Assembly: GCA_965602855.1 (NCBI GenBank)
Contig: CBFCZV010000004.1
Coordinates: forward strand, 21,871-85,870
DNA from: LH-M37 sp965602855
GTDB taxonomy: Bacteria > Pseudomonadota > Gammaproteobacteria > SZUA-229
Reading direction: 5' to 3'
Length of the DNA stretch: 64,000 nt
Every line of letters starts with the position of its first letter. The first letter of the stretch is position 1. The notes beneath the pieces are model-generated. The model worked only from the letters and a program-made list of their open reading frames with translations, ran no database searches and had not been told where the DNA came from. Of this stretch, positions 50,981 through 59,712 are shown piece by piece. A program made the translations under genes and the position numbers.

Positions 50981-51868
50981 CTATAGTTTTTCAAGTGAGT
51001 TAAAAACAGATCTTTTATGGTGTGAACCGAGTTGCCCGAACATCACCGCCTCTATATCTGTTTTTTTAAAGTTCTTGCCACGCAATTTTACATACTCCTC
51101 ATGAAATACTTTCCATGAAGCATCTTCCCTTTGCTGATTTGTTGCAATACCGCCATGCACCTGATGAAAGGTTCCTTCACCGAGCAGCGAGACCAGCAAC
51201 GAATCACTCAGCTCTGTTGCCCGCAGATAGGTATCCAGATTGGCCAGGCCTCCTCCTAATGCCTCGAAGTCCTCATCAAATCCACCAAGCTCACTCCACA
51301 ATTCACTGGACGTAAACAACGCGTTCGTCTCGTCAATCGGCTTAAACCAGCCATTTGAACTGGAACTGGCCAGTACGCTTATGTCAAACAGCCGGTATCC
51401 ATCCTCTTGCCACGGCACGCTATTTAACAAATCATCTTCACGCTGTTGATTATATCCAGCCTTGACGCTTTTTATTTGCACATCAGGGCCAAGATGATAG
51501 GCCATGGTTGATATCACCACACGCGGTGCAAGATTACTGGCAAGAGTCGCGTAATAAAGCATCGATGGGCTCGCCATCCTCGCACCATCAATCATCACCC
51601 CAATCAGATCTGCACTGGCATTCGCCAAGCCAAGGTTAACTGCTGGTACTGGAGAGTGAGTGGGGTTTTTAACACGAAGCAGACGGACGTTTTGCCACTC
51701 ATCATCAAGAACGACGTCATCAGATGAGCCATTATCGACAACGATGATTTCAATCTCATCATTACTCATATTGCGTTGATAAGGAGCGCGTAATGTATAT
51801 AACGTTCTAGGCAGCTCGCGTGCCATGTTATATGAGACGACAACAATGCTAACTTTTGGCTTTACCAT
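50981..51868 (-). CDS. family 2 glycosyltransferase
   Basis: 295-aa GT-A fold protein with KVSIVVVSYNMARELPRTLY and VVDNGSSDDV at the N-terminus. GVMIDGARMAS is the DxD-equivalent region. Likely cytoplasmic. TAG TAC ATG joins it to the double methyltransferase gene upstream. Confidence 0.82.
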   Translation of the reverse strand: MVKPKVSIVVVSYNMARELPRTLYTLRAPYQRNMSNDEIEIIVVDNGSSDDVVLDDEWQNVRLLRVKNPTHSPVPAVNLGLANASADLIGVMIDGARMASPSMLYYATLASNLAPRVVISTMAYHLGPDVQIKSVKAGYNQQREDDLLNSVPWQEDGYRLFDISVLASSSSNGWFKPIDETNALFTSSELWSELGGFDEDFEALGGGLANLDTYLRATELSDSLLVSLLGEGTFHQVHGGIATNQQREDASWKVFHEEYVKLRGKNFKKTDIEAVMFGQLGSHHKRSVFNSLEKL

Positions 51869-51871
51869 GTA

Positions 51872-53251
51872 CTATTTCCGATTTTTCAACAATCTGTGCT
51901 GCTCTGCAGCCACCTGCAATTTTCTATCTGGAGAGGCCTTCTTTACTGTGTCAACGAACCCTGTCAACCACTCCCAATAATTCGTTTCGAATGGCTGAAT
52001 AGAGTTGCTCCGACTGATAACTTCATCTCTCGTCTCACCATCAAGGTCTTTATACTTATACTCGCGCACTATGGGGTTGTAACGTTCAGTTAATAAATTA
52101 TTCCCCGGCTTTAACCCGGTTATCAGCAGTAGACCTGACGGATAGGTATTGAGATAGGTCAGCTGAAGATCCTTGCGATATTTCTCGAGACATTTAGCTA
52201 GCTTCCATATATCTCCCGTCCAGACCTGTGAGTGGCGCTCGCGATGCGACTGAATCTCGTGATTTGGGCTGACATCATCAATAACCACAACCGTAGACGG
52301 CGTTGATCGCTTCTCAACGTTAATAAAGTCTCTTAGTGCGAATTCGAATAAATGCATACCATCAATAAAAGCAAGATCAATACCCCTTCCTTCTAAGGCT
52401 GCATTTGAATCAAACTCAAAAAAATCATCACTGGATTTTATATAGAGCTGATGTTTGCCTGCCAACTCGTGGTTGATCTCCGGCGCAGGATCCACGGCAA
52501 TAGAGTTCGCCTTTGCCAGTGAGAGGCTATTACCAACTCTTACCCCTATCTCCAGATAGAGCTCTGGGCTCAACTCTTTATGAAGCCGTTCAAGCACCTC
52601 AAGGTATTTAACCTCACCTTGTAGAACTTCTACTCCAGGCTCTGGGTGGCGGACATTAATTGACACCGGCATGATTTCCGCTTCATAGCGATTAATCTGC
52701 CACTCTCTTGTCTTTGATTTACCTATCTGCTCTGCTCCACCATTTTTTGTGAATACGCCGACCAGGTCCTTCCATGGACCTCTCTGGTCATGAATAACAT
52801 CCAACAAGGCGCAATCCGTGTACTTTGCCAGAGCACGGTATGCATCCGGATAAAACCGATAGCAGTCAACTGGATATTTATGAATCGGCCCTGACGATGG
52901 TGCTATTAAAATAATAAGTCCATCGGGCTTTAATGCTCTCGCCATCTCCTCGAATAATAACCAGAAGAACTCTACATGCTCAAAGGCCTGGCCACTTATC
53001 ACCATATCTATGCTGCCATCGTCAAAGGGTAATTTGTACGGATCTTCAAGTACGATATCGACGTTCGCATCTGCATTAATGTCTGCTGCACGATAGACAA
53101 ACTCACCACCTGAAAATATATCTGCATAGCTGCCATTAACATTGGCACCACCAACATCAATGACATCGATGGCACTCCTTCCAGGCCATGCATGAGTTTT
53201 CACATAACGCTCATAGCACTTCTGCATATTTTCAATTGATGATTGATGCAT
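51872..53251 (-). CDS. double SAM-methyltransferase protein
   Basis: 459 aa with two class I methyltransferase domains. The first (about 20-170) has VIDVGGANVNGSY and FEHVEFFWLLFEEMARALKP. The second (about 215-400) has LYLEIGVRVGNSLSLAKA and LAFIDGMHLFEF. TAG of the upstream gene is directly followed by this ATG, so translation is coupled. Two-domain methyltransferases of this kind occur in surface-polysaccharide clusters. It may methylate two sites or one domain may only bind. Confidence 0.82.
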   Translation of the reverse strand: MHQSSIENMQKCYERYVKTHAWPGRSAIDVIDVGGANVNGSYADIFSGGEFVYRAADINADANVDIVLEDPYKLPFDDGSIDMVISGQAFEHVEFFWLLFEEMARALKPDGLIILIAPSSGPIHKYPVDCYRFYPDAYRALAKYTDCALLDVIHDQRGPWKDLVGVFTKNGGAEQIGKSKTREWQINRYEAEIMPVSINVRHPEPGVEVLQGEVKYLEVLERLHKELSPELYLEIGVRVGNSLSLAKANSIAVDPAPEINHELAGKHQLYIKSSDDFFEFDSNAALEGRGIDLAFIDGMHLFEFALRDFINVEKRSTPSTVVVIDDVSPNHEIQSHRERHSQVWTGDIWKLAKCLEKYRKDLQLTYLNTYPSGLLLITGLKPGNNLLTERYNPIVREYKYKDLDGETRDEVISRSNSIQPFETNYWEWLTGFVDTVKKASPDRKLQVAAEQHRLLKNRK

Positions 53252-53887
53252 CTACTTAACCTTTTGCAGGAATCCTTTTGGATTCCATGTAATCAAGAAG
53301 CTTTCAATTGACCGGTCGATAACATACTGGTCATTTTCTTCTATGAATGCCTCAACAGCCTCATATGGGCCGGGATTAGGTCCAACATCCAAACCGTGAT
53401 GACAGATTGTGTCTTCAACGATGAAGTAATCACCCTTATGAATGAATTCATTATATAACCGCAACACGTTGAGTGTATTTTCATACGTGTGTGAACTGTC
53501 CTCTATCACCAGTACGCGTTCATCTTTCGCTATCAACTCTTTTACTGCGGGAAAGGCCTCAACAGCGGGTGATTCGATCAATGTAATACGCGGATGGTTT
53601 CTTACGATTGCAGGGATTTTTGACTGCTCAATATCAATCCCTATCACTCTGCCTTTACCTAGCAGATCAAGCTGGTGTGCAAGTGCTAATGTACTGCCCC
53701 CCCAATTGTTGCCGACTTCAACAATTACGTCTGGTTGAATTTGGTATATGAGTTCCTGATACACCCAATAGTCCATGGGATTTTTTAATGTTTTAACACC
53801 ATGATATGACGTCGTAGTCATTATCCGTTTTTGAATAATTGGCAAAACTTCAGATAAAGGTAAATCCAGATTTTCTTCCATTTTCAT
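53252..53887 (-). CDS. CmcI-family methyltransferase
   Basis: 211-aa protein of the cephalosporin-hydroxylase/CmcI family, now seen mainly as sugar O-methyltransferases. Motifs are VIVEVGNNWGGSTLALAH and RVLVIEDSSHTYENTL, with a metal-binding VEDTI. Strong ribosome site GGGGGG. First gene of the four-gene minus-strand cluster (CmcI, double methyltransferase, GT2, radical SAM). Confidence 0.85.
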   Translation of the reverse strand: MKMEENLDLPLSEVLPIIQKRIMTTTSYHGVKTLKNPMDYWVYQELIYQIQPDVIVEVGNNWGGSTLALAHQLDLLGKGRVIGIDIEQSKIPAIVRNHPRITLIESPAVEAFPAVKELIAKDERVLVIEDSSHTYENTLNVLRLYNEFIHKGDYFIVEDTICHHGLDVGPNPGPYEAVEAFIEENDQYVIDRSIESFLITWNPKGFLQKVK

Positions 53888-54334
53888 AGTAGCCCCCCAG
53901 CTCTTCCTTAGTATGTTATAGGCATATTAGAGAATGCAAATTCATTCCCTGCACCATAATAGATTATTGTCTTTTTATACACTAACTCCGCCCAGGTCAT
54001 AAGGGGGCAGAGTGGGCTTCCCCAAGTTTAACGGGTGAATTCAAGCAGAGCAAAAGAGGGTCAGCCATTAGCAGTTCCCTGTCAATAGGCAACAGTTATT
54101 TTTTTACGGTTTTAAAACCGGGGTCAGATCACAATACTTTCTAATATACTAAACATTTCACACGTACAAGTTTAAACTCAAGGAAGTCTTAACCAACAAT
54201 AACAGGGGAAGTTGTCATAGGTCGTAATACGGGTCGGGCCTACGCAGTAAAGGCGCCAGACCCCTTTAGCTAGTTGCACAGGATCAATGGTGCCAGACTC
54301 GATAAATAGAAAAATAATGAATTGGAAGATTGTC
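53888..54334. other. 447-bp region with repeat fragments
   Basis: No convincing coding frame. Contains short repeats of the GGGTCAGA family, of which 54118-54152 is listed separately, and a piece with GGGTC...GACCCC arms near 54231-54264. The next gene begins at 54335. Confidence 0.5.
54118..54152 (+). repeat. CCGGGGTCAGA repeat, left copy
   Basis: Reads CCGGGGTCAGATCACAATAC then TTTCTAATATACTAA. It is similar to 55296-55330, which lies on the other side of the DUF2608 gene, in the same orientation. Confidence 0.6.
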
Positions 54335-55285
54335 ATGAAAACTGTTTTTATTGCTATCGCCGCTATCTTTTTTAACGCAATATTCTTGAGTGTAAATGTT
54401 TATGCCGATGCAGAAATGTTGCCTGCTAAGTCTTTTCATGAAATGAAGCAGGTGGTCAATCAGTTAGGTTCTGCTAATAATAAAAACACGCTGCTTGTTA
54501 TGGATGACGACGATACTCTGACGATGATGCGATGTCCGGATCAAAATAATTTGGCCAGCTGTCAATATCTGGGTGGGCCTGCGTGGTTTAGCTGGCAGCA
54601 AACACTGTTGGACGATGGTATAAAATCAGATTTCGAAGTCGCAAAGGATTTTGACGATTTGCTCGACATTGCTGCTTTATTACTGGCGATTAATTACATG
54701 GATTATACCGAGCAGGATGTACCTAAAGTTTTGCAATCATTAACCGACTCCGGAGTTAAACTGCTTGTGCTCACGGCGCGTGGTTCGAGCAATCTGTCTG
54801 CTACGGTTAATCAGTTCAGCCATCGCAAAGTAAAGACAAAAGATAGCAGCCAGAGCTTCACTGACTTTATCGAGCAAAATGCGCTAAAGGGTAATAAAAG
54901 TGGTGAGCCAGGTATTGCCAGTCCTTATCTCGCCTGTGGTGATAGTAAAAAGCCGGTGAGTTATCAGCTGGGTGTGATGTACGTCACCGGGCAAAATAAA
55001 GGTGAGATGCTCAAGTGTCTACTAGAGAGCACAGACTCAACCAGTATTAAAAACATTGTTTTCATCGACGACACGCTGAAAAATGTTGAAGATGTTTATG
55101 CCTCTTTTGAGAGCAGTAAAAAATACAATGTGAAGGCTCTGCATTACATTGCACTGGAAGATCATAAAAATGCGCTGACCATGGGTAAAGATGCAAAAAC
55201 TTTCCAGAATAACGCCAACAAACGATGGCTGGCAATCAAGCACGTATTAAAAGCGCAACTACAGACTCCGGCTCTGCCAGAATAA
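54335..55285 (+). CDS. DUF2608 family secreted protein (HAD-like)
   Basis: 316 aa from ATG 54335, which has GGAAG upstream; the frame is open from 54287. A signal peptide (about 25 residues ending YADA) is followed by MDDDDTLTMM, resembling the HAD phosphatase start DxD, and FIDDTLKNVED, its later acidic motif. DUF2608 proteins are likely periplasmic HAD-type proteins of unknown substrate. Flanked by direct repeats of the GGGTCAGA type. Confidence 0.7.
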   Translation: MKTVFIAIAAIFFNAIFLSVNVYADAEMLPAKSFHEMKQVVNQLGSANNKNTLLVMDDDDTLTMMRCPDQNNLASCQYLGGPAWFSWQQTLLDDGIKSDFEVAKDFDDLLDIAALLLAINYMDYTEQDVPKVLQSLTDSGVKLLVLTARGSSNLSATVNQFSHRKVKTKDSSQSFTDFIEQNALKGNKSGEPGIASPYLACGDSKKPVSYQLGVMYVTGQNKGEMLKCLLESTDSTSIKNIVFIDDTLKNVEDVYASFESSKKYNVKALHYIALEDHKNALTMGKDAKTFQNNANKRWLAIKHVLKAQLQTPALPE

Positions 55286-55295
55286 ACCAGAAAAA

Positions 55296-55330
55296 CCCGG
55301 GTCAGAGAGCAATTGTTTCTAATATACTAA
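55296..55330 (+). repeat. CCCGGGTCAGAGAGC repeat, right copy
   Basis: CCCGGGTCAGAGAGCAATTG followed by TTTCTAATATACTAA. Same orientation as 54118-54152 and one base different from 48090-48124. Confidence 0.75.
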
Positions 55331-55468
55331 TTCGCCAGACTACCTAGCACCGTAGGTACGATTAGCCCAGCGTAATCGTACGCATGTCACACCCACTCAA
55401 ACCCTCATTATTCAAATCACCACACCAGTCCATCGGTTAAACACCTAACTCCACATAACAATGAATAG

Positions 55469-55530
55469 TTGAATGCAACTAGAGGTGTTTTATAATCTGC
55501 AATGACTTCATTAGACACCAGATTATAAAA
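55469..55530 (+). promoter_or_regulatory. promoter inside a long inverted repeat
   Basis: TTGAAT (55469-55474), 16 bp, TATAAT (55491-55496). The -10 lies in TTTTATAATCTG (55488-55499), which is repeated inverted as CAGATTATAAAA (55519-55530), 24 bp before the next gene. A repressor site for the histidine phosphatase gene is a likely reading. Confidence 0.5.
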
Positions 55531-55554
55531 TGCCAAATGAGAAAGGAATAGAAC

Positions 55555-56157
55555 ATGACTGAGGCGTCTCACTTTATCGATTTACTTCGCCACGGGCAGC
55601 CCGCTGGTGGTGATCTATTTCGGGGTGTGCGAGATGACCCGTTGAGTGAAAAGGGTTGGTTGCAGATGCGCGAAAGTGTCAATGACATGGCACCCTGGGA
55701 TGTAGTGGTGACTTCTCCGTTACGACGCTGTGCTGACTTTGCCGCTGAACTTGCTGTGCGTCACGATTTAATACTGGAAACAGAACCCCGGCTGGCGGAA
55801 TTAGCCTTTGGTGACTGGGAAGGCAGGTCTTACGATGAGGTAAAACAGGCAGAACCTGAAGCGTGGCAGTTGTTCTTTGATGACCCTGTCAACAATCCTC
55901 CGCCTGGTGGTGAGAAGTTGGTGGATTTTTGTGACCGTATTGATGCCGCCTGGGATGAGTTGCTCGAGCAACATAAAGGCAAGCATATTCTTGTTGTTTG
56001 TCATGGTGCTGTTATGAGAGTGATCATTCGGCGTATCTTAAGTATGCCAATTAATTCTCTTTTTCTGATTGAAGTGCCGTATGCCTGCTTAAGCCGAATT
56101 CGACGCCACCCTGAAGGTGACAGGTTGGTATTCCATCGCTCACCCGAAATGAGATAA
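55555..56157 (+). CDS. histidine phosphatase family protein
   Basis: 200-aa branch-1 histidine phosphatase with the catalytic LLRHGQPAGG (His in RHG) and the later VVCHGAVMRVII motif. Resembles alpha-ribazole phosphatase CobC or a phosphoglycerate-mutase-like enzyme; no cobalamin gene is close. Its stop TAA (56155-56157) is followed directly by a repeat. Confidence 0.82.
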   Translation: MTEASHFIDLLRHGQPAGGDLFRGVRDDPLSEKGWLQMRESVNDMAPWDVVVTSPLRRCADFAAELAVRHDLILETEPRLAELAFGDWEGRSYDEVKQAEPEAWQLFFDDPVNNPPPGGEKLVDFCDRIDAAWDELLEQHKGKHILVVCHGAVMRVIIRRILSMPINSLFLIEVPYACLSRIRRHPEGDRLVFHRSPEMR

Positions 56158-56190
56158 CGCGGTAAGGTGCAATAACCTACGCACTGTGCC
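56158..56190 (+). repeat. dispersed CGCGGTAAGG repeat, copy E (short)
   Basis: CGCGGTAAGGTGCAATAACC then CTACGCACTGTGCC. Short copy, again starting right after a stop codon TAA, as at 49821. Confidence 0.6.
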
Positions 56191-56207
56191 AGATGGGCGA
56201 CGATATT

Positions 56208-56792
56208 TTAATGGCCTGTAAACAGATAAATAAGCGCAGCGGTGACCATGGCAACTAATAGAGTCTGGAGGCCACTGCGCAGCCAGGAAATGCCGGCGAC
56301 ACTTCCCAGAAAAACACCCAGTAGAAAGAGTAGTAATAAGGCGACAATGATGGCGGCGTAAAGTGGCGATAGCGGCAAAACAATACCGGAAATGGATAAC
56401 CATATCGGCAACAGAATCAGAAATGAAATCAGCAGTGGTGCCAGCCCATTCACCAGCGCAATCAACAACGGCACCCAGCGTGAGGCCTCGCCGTGTGCAC
56501 TATCGCCGAGGTCACTGATCATGGCATGCTCCAGTTTGTCCAGCGCGTGTTTGCGTTCGGCCGATTCGCTGATGTAAGCACTACTCAAACCGCTCATGCC
56601 CAGCGCAATCGCCGCCCCCAGACAGACGTTAAAAATCACCGCTAAATCGTCCGATTCACTGACGATAAAACCGATGATCAGACCCAGCATGGTGAGCGCG
56701 CCATCAAAACCGTTGACGACAAAATAGCGCCGCAGAATATCGCGGCTACGAGTGATATCCAGCAAAAATTTTATCTGGCCCAGCATGCTCAT
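56208..56792 (-). CDS. VIT1/CCC1-like membrane protein
   Basis: 194-aa membrane protein with about five transmembrane segments, resembling the vacuolar iron transporter family (VNGFDGALTMLGLIIGF at the N-terminus and a GMSGLSSAYISESAERKHA metal-binding-like helix). Likely moves Fe2+ or Mn2+ from the cytoplasm. Partner gene DUF211 lies 6 bp upstream on the same strand. Confidence 0.75.
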   Translation of the reverse strand: MSMLGQIKFLLDITRSRDILRRYFVVNGFDGALTMLGLIIGFIVSESDDLAVIFNVCLGAAIALGMSGLSSAYISESAERKHALDKLEHAMISDLGDSAHGEASRWVPLLIALVNGLAPLLISFLILLPIWLSISGIVLPLSPLYAAIIVALLLLFLLGVFLGSVAGISWLRSGLQTLLVAMVTAALIYLFTGH

Positions 56793-56798
56793 AAATCC

Positions 56799-57068
56799 TT
56801 AAGCAGGATCGACTTCACTTTGTACTTCGACTTCATCAATGCTGTGCAACGAACCACCCAAATCTTTTATGGTCGATTGAATGGCTTCAAAATCGATAGT
56901 ACTCCCTGTTACCTCTATCTGGATGGTTTCGGTGTTTTCATCAACTTCAAGGACAATCAAATGCACGCAATAATCCACGCCGACTTTGGCAATAGCCTGT
57001 GAAAACTCCAGCGCATTCGGCTGATGAGGTTTGAGCACATCCAGAAGGATTCTTTTGACGTAAACCAT
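56799..57068 (-). CDS. DUF211 family protein
   Basis: 89-aa protein with the ferredoxin-like pattern MVYVKRILLDVLKPHQPNA and VLEVDENTETIQIEVTG, the DUF211 signature. Function unknown; family members are often next to VIT1-like or other membrane proteins. First gene of the two-gene operon. Confidence 0.8.
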   Translation of the reverse strand: MVYVKRILLDVLKPHQPNALEFSQAIAKVGVDYCVHLIVLEVDENTETIQIEVTGSTIDFEAIQSTIKDLGGSLHSIDEVEVQSEVDPA

Positions 57069-57256
57069 AACTTTTACCCACCTATTATTTCTTTAATTTA
57101 ACTCAAGCGTAGCAGCTAACATACTCCGTTAACATAAAATAACTAAGAAAACCGATGATGATAGTCTGACTTTGAGCCGTTCACCGCAGAGAAGCCTAAA
57201 GGGCTGGCAGCGACCAACCAAGAATAAAAAATAAGTGATAGCTTGAGAGGGCTGTC

Positions 57257-58135
57257 TCAATTGGAAAGCTGAATAATCTCTTCTAGATACACAGCAAAGT
57301 ACTTCCCATTTTCTATCACAAGACAGCCTGCGTTTCCGCCGTAGTGTTTGGACAGGCCGACATCAATCATAATCACCTTTCCATCAGCGCGTAATTTAAT
57401 GCCTTTTTTTGATACGGTATGGCCGACAACAAGTCTATTCGCATCATGAGTTTTAAATATGGTATTAAGCAGATTTTCAATTTTTGCTTCATTCTTGCGA
57501 GTGAGGCCTCGATACCATAATGTTCCGTTGGGATCCATTGAGATAGTGCCGTCAGGCATTACCGGGTCCTGAAGTTCTTCACGAATGGTATCATTAATTT
57601 CCTGTGCGGAAGTAGTGGCGAAATCAGGGCCTATACCAGCGTGTAGAAATAGAACGTCATTTATTTTAATGATTGAATTATGCGAGCTAATCCATTTGCC
57701 ATATTTCCCCTCTGGGCTTAGTGCTTCGAGATATAAAACTTTACCACCGAACGAAGCATATGCATCAGGGTGCACATATCGTAGGTCGTGATACATGACC
57801 ATCGCTTCGTGATTGCCAATCAGTGCATGAACACGTCCTCCTGCGGTTAATGCCTGTGCTTCTAAATCCATCAGCAAATCCATTACCTTGCGTGAATGGG
57901 TTCCACGATCGAGAACATCACCGGTTTGCACCAGGTGTGTCTTACCGCCGATCCATTTGTTCTGAGAGTTAATTACTTTGGCTGTGCGTAATATTTTTAC
58001 AAACTGTTCATAGTCACCGTGCACGTCACCAACAGCAACAATACGATCAACATCAACCCAGCTGGACTGCTGAGCGTGAGCTGCGCTGATGAGAAATAAC
58101 AACGCAAATGTCAGCAGAGAAAATTTAAAAGTCAT
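57257..58135 (-). CDS. secreted metallophosphoesterase
   Basis: 292 aa from ATG 58135, which overlaps the preceding stop as ATGA; 12 bp upstream another ATG lies in frame. Signal peptide ends near AHAQ. Motifs: VAVGDVHGDY (DxH), TGDVLDRG, LIGNHEAM and VVGHTVSK, the PPP-type calcineurin-like set. Probably a periplasmic Ser/Thr-type or nucleotide phosphatase (Shelphs-like). Co-transcribed with the membrane protein upstream. Confidence 0.87.
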   Translation of the reverse strand: MTFKFSLLTFALLFLISAAHAQQSSWVDVDRIVAVGDVHGDYEQFVKILRTAKVINSQNKWIGGKTHLVQTGDVLDRGTHSRKVMDLLMDLEAQALTAGGRVHALIGNHEAMVMYHDLRYVHPDAYASFGGKVLYLEALSPEGKYGKWISSHNSIIKINDVLFLHAGIGPDFATTSAQEINDTIREELQDPVMPDGTISMDPNGTLWYRGLTRKNEAKIENLLNTIFKTHDANRLVVGHTVSKKGIKLRADGKVIMIDVGLSKHYGGNAGCLVIENGKYFAVYLEEIIQLSN

Positions 58136-58794
58136 GTTGCATCCCAAACAGGCTTTCCTAAAAATGAAGCCAGCGTGCCAGCATCATCACGGAGATTATT
58201 TAGATTACCATGGTCAACAACATTGATACGCTTGCCATTTTTTAAAATGAGGTTCAGTTCATAGCTATAGTACGAACTCTTATCGCCTCTGCAATACTCA
58301 GAAATGAGCTGTAATGCGTGAATCTTATTAAGTTCTGCAAAGGATTTGAGCGTTTTTTTATTCAATACAATGTCAGGTGATTTTCGACCCTTCCAGAAAA
58401 AAGATTTCCTTTTGTCAAAAACGATGGGGGCGGTGCCAAAGTAAAACATTGCGCTACCTACACATAAAAAAATGAAGCCAATAAGCATAGGCATGACAGT
58501 ATCCAAGCCAAAAGAAAGGTCATCAGAAGAAGCAGTAGCAACTGGGAAGCCAATCATCACCCCTGTGCCTATAATGGCAAAAAGAAGATAAAACAACTTG
58601 GCTCCGGTAGATGCCTGGAACTCCAGGCGATTAAAGTCGATCTCAACCAGTTTATGTGTTCGAAAGTTTGCACCACCGCCCTTTAAAGGCGCCCACTCAG
58701 TTTCCATTGCCACAGGATCATCAAGAGAGGAAGGGTCAAAAGAGGCATGGTTGACTGATAGGGTTTTCAACTTGTCTAAAAATTTCTTGAACAT
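58132..58794 (-). CDS. hypothetical membrane protein
   Basis: 220-aa protein with two transmembrane segments (LFYLLFAIIGTGVMIGFPVA and VMPMLIGFIFLCVGSAMFYF) and soluble ends. The C-terminal half (FWKGRKSPDI ... LNLILKNGKRINVVDHG) resembles membrane proteins with a PH-like domain. Overlaps the phosphatase gene by 4 bp. Function unknown. Confidence 0.65.
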   Translation of the reverse strand: MFKKFLDKLKTLSVNHASFDPSSLDDPVAMETEWAPLKGGGANFRTHKLVEIDFNRLEFQASTGAKLFYLLFAIIGTGVMIGFPVATASSDDLSFGLDTVMPMLIGFIFLCVGSAMFYFGTAPIVFDKRKSFFWKGRKSPDIVLNKKTLKSFAELNKIHALQLISEYCRGDKSSYYSYELNLILKNGKRINVVDHGNLNNLRDDAGTLASFLGKPVWDAT

Positions 58795-58953
58795 AGGCTT
58801 TCCAGATTAATTAGGGGGGGGTGCCTCTTTATTTACATTCATGGAATAAGTATTGCGGAAACTAAGAGTCGGTGCAACGGTTGATGCGACCTATAAAACG
58901 GGAGTTGCCATTTAATATCGCTATAATAAGCCATGCTGTATTAGAGTTTTATA

Positions 58954-58977
58954 ATATTCTAATATGTATTAGAATAT
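58954..58977. promoter_or_regulatory. perfect AT-rich palindrome before YceI gene
   Basis: ATATTCTAATA (58954-58964) and TATTAGAATAT (58967-58977) with a 2-nt centre: perfect 11-bp arms, ending 6 bp before the ATG. TATAAT at 58950-58955 overlaps the left arm. Repressor binding (ArsR- or TetR-type sites look similar) is likely; it also replaces a normal ribosome site. Confidence 0.55.
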
Positions 58978-58983
58978 GCCACT

Positions 58984-59628
58984 ATGCTAATTAACCATAT
59001 AAAAATCCTGATATTGCTGGCCACGTTTAGTGCCGTGGCAGAAGCTAATGATGTGAAAAGCACGGATATGATCAGTTCCGTCGGCATAGTGGAGAAACTG
59101 AGACTGGCTTCTGCAGAGCATATCTATGAAATTCAGCAGAATACTTCAACGTTGAAATTTCGCGTTGATAGCTCTGTTGGTGCCGTTTGGGGTAGATTCC
59201 GTGACTTCAAGGGCAGCTTTTTTATGTTAAATATGGCTGCTTTTGATAAAACAGCGGCCATTGAGATCAATGCTGAAAGCCTGGATACTAATACTGGCTT
59301 TATCAGGGCGATGCTAAAAAGCGAAAGTTTTTTTGATGTAGAGAAGTTCCCATCGATACATTTTACCGGTAGCAGTATTGAGTGGTACGGCAAAACTCAC
59401 GCAGTTATGAAGGGTGAAATGACCATCCAGAAAACAACTCTCCCAGTTGCCTTTTATGTCGAGTTGGTTAAAGCAGATGGAGAAGCCGAATCCTCAGATC
59501 GCATCACAGTAAATATCTCAACAACCATTAAGCGATCAGAATTTGGCCTGTACAGCCTTTTGTCCATTGTCAGTGATAACGTAAATATCTTTATGAGTGT
59601 GGATGCCCTGAAGAAAGATGCTGTCTGA
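58984..59628 (+). CDS. YceI family secreted protein
   Basis: 214-aa protein with signal peptide ending near AEAN and a YceI lipocalin-like domain from about residue 45 (SVGAVWGRFRDFKGSF; ESFFDVEKFPSIHFTG; GEMTIQKTTLPVAF). YceI proteins bind polyisoprenoids in the periplasm. No strong ribosome site; a perfect palindrome occupies that place. Confidence 0.85.
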   Translation: MLINHIKILILLATFSAVAEANDVKSTDMISSVGIVEKLRLASAEHIYEIQQNTSTLKFRVDSSVGAVWGRFRDFKGSFFMLNMAAFDKTAAIEINAESLDTNTGFIRAMLKSESFFDVEKFPSIHFTGSSIEWYGKTHAVMKGEMTIQKTTLPVAFYVELVKADGEAESSDRITVNISTTIKRSEFGLYSLLSIVSDNVNIFMSVDALKKDAV

Positions 59629-59712
59629 GCCTTCGCTTGGACTCAAAGTGAAATTATCTGACCCGGTTTTGAGAGCTGGTATCTACAGTGCTTGCGATAT
59701 TTAACAGAATTA

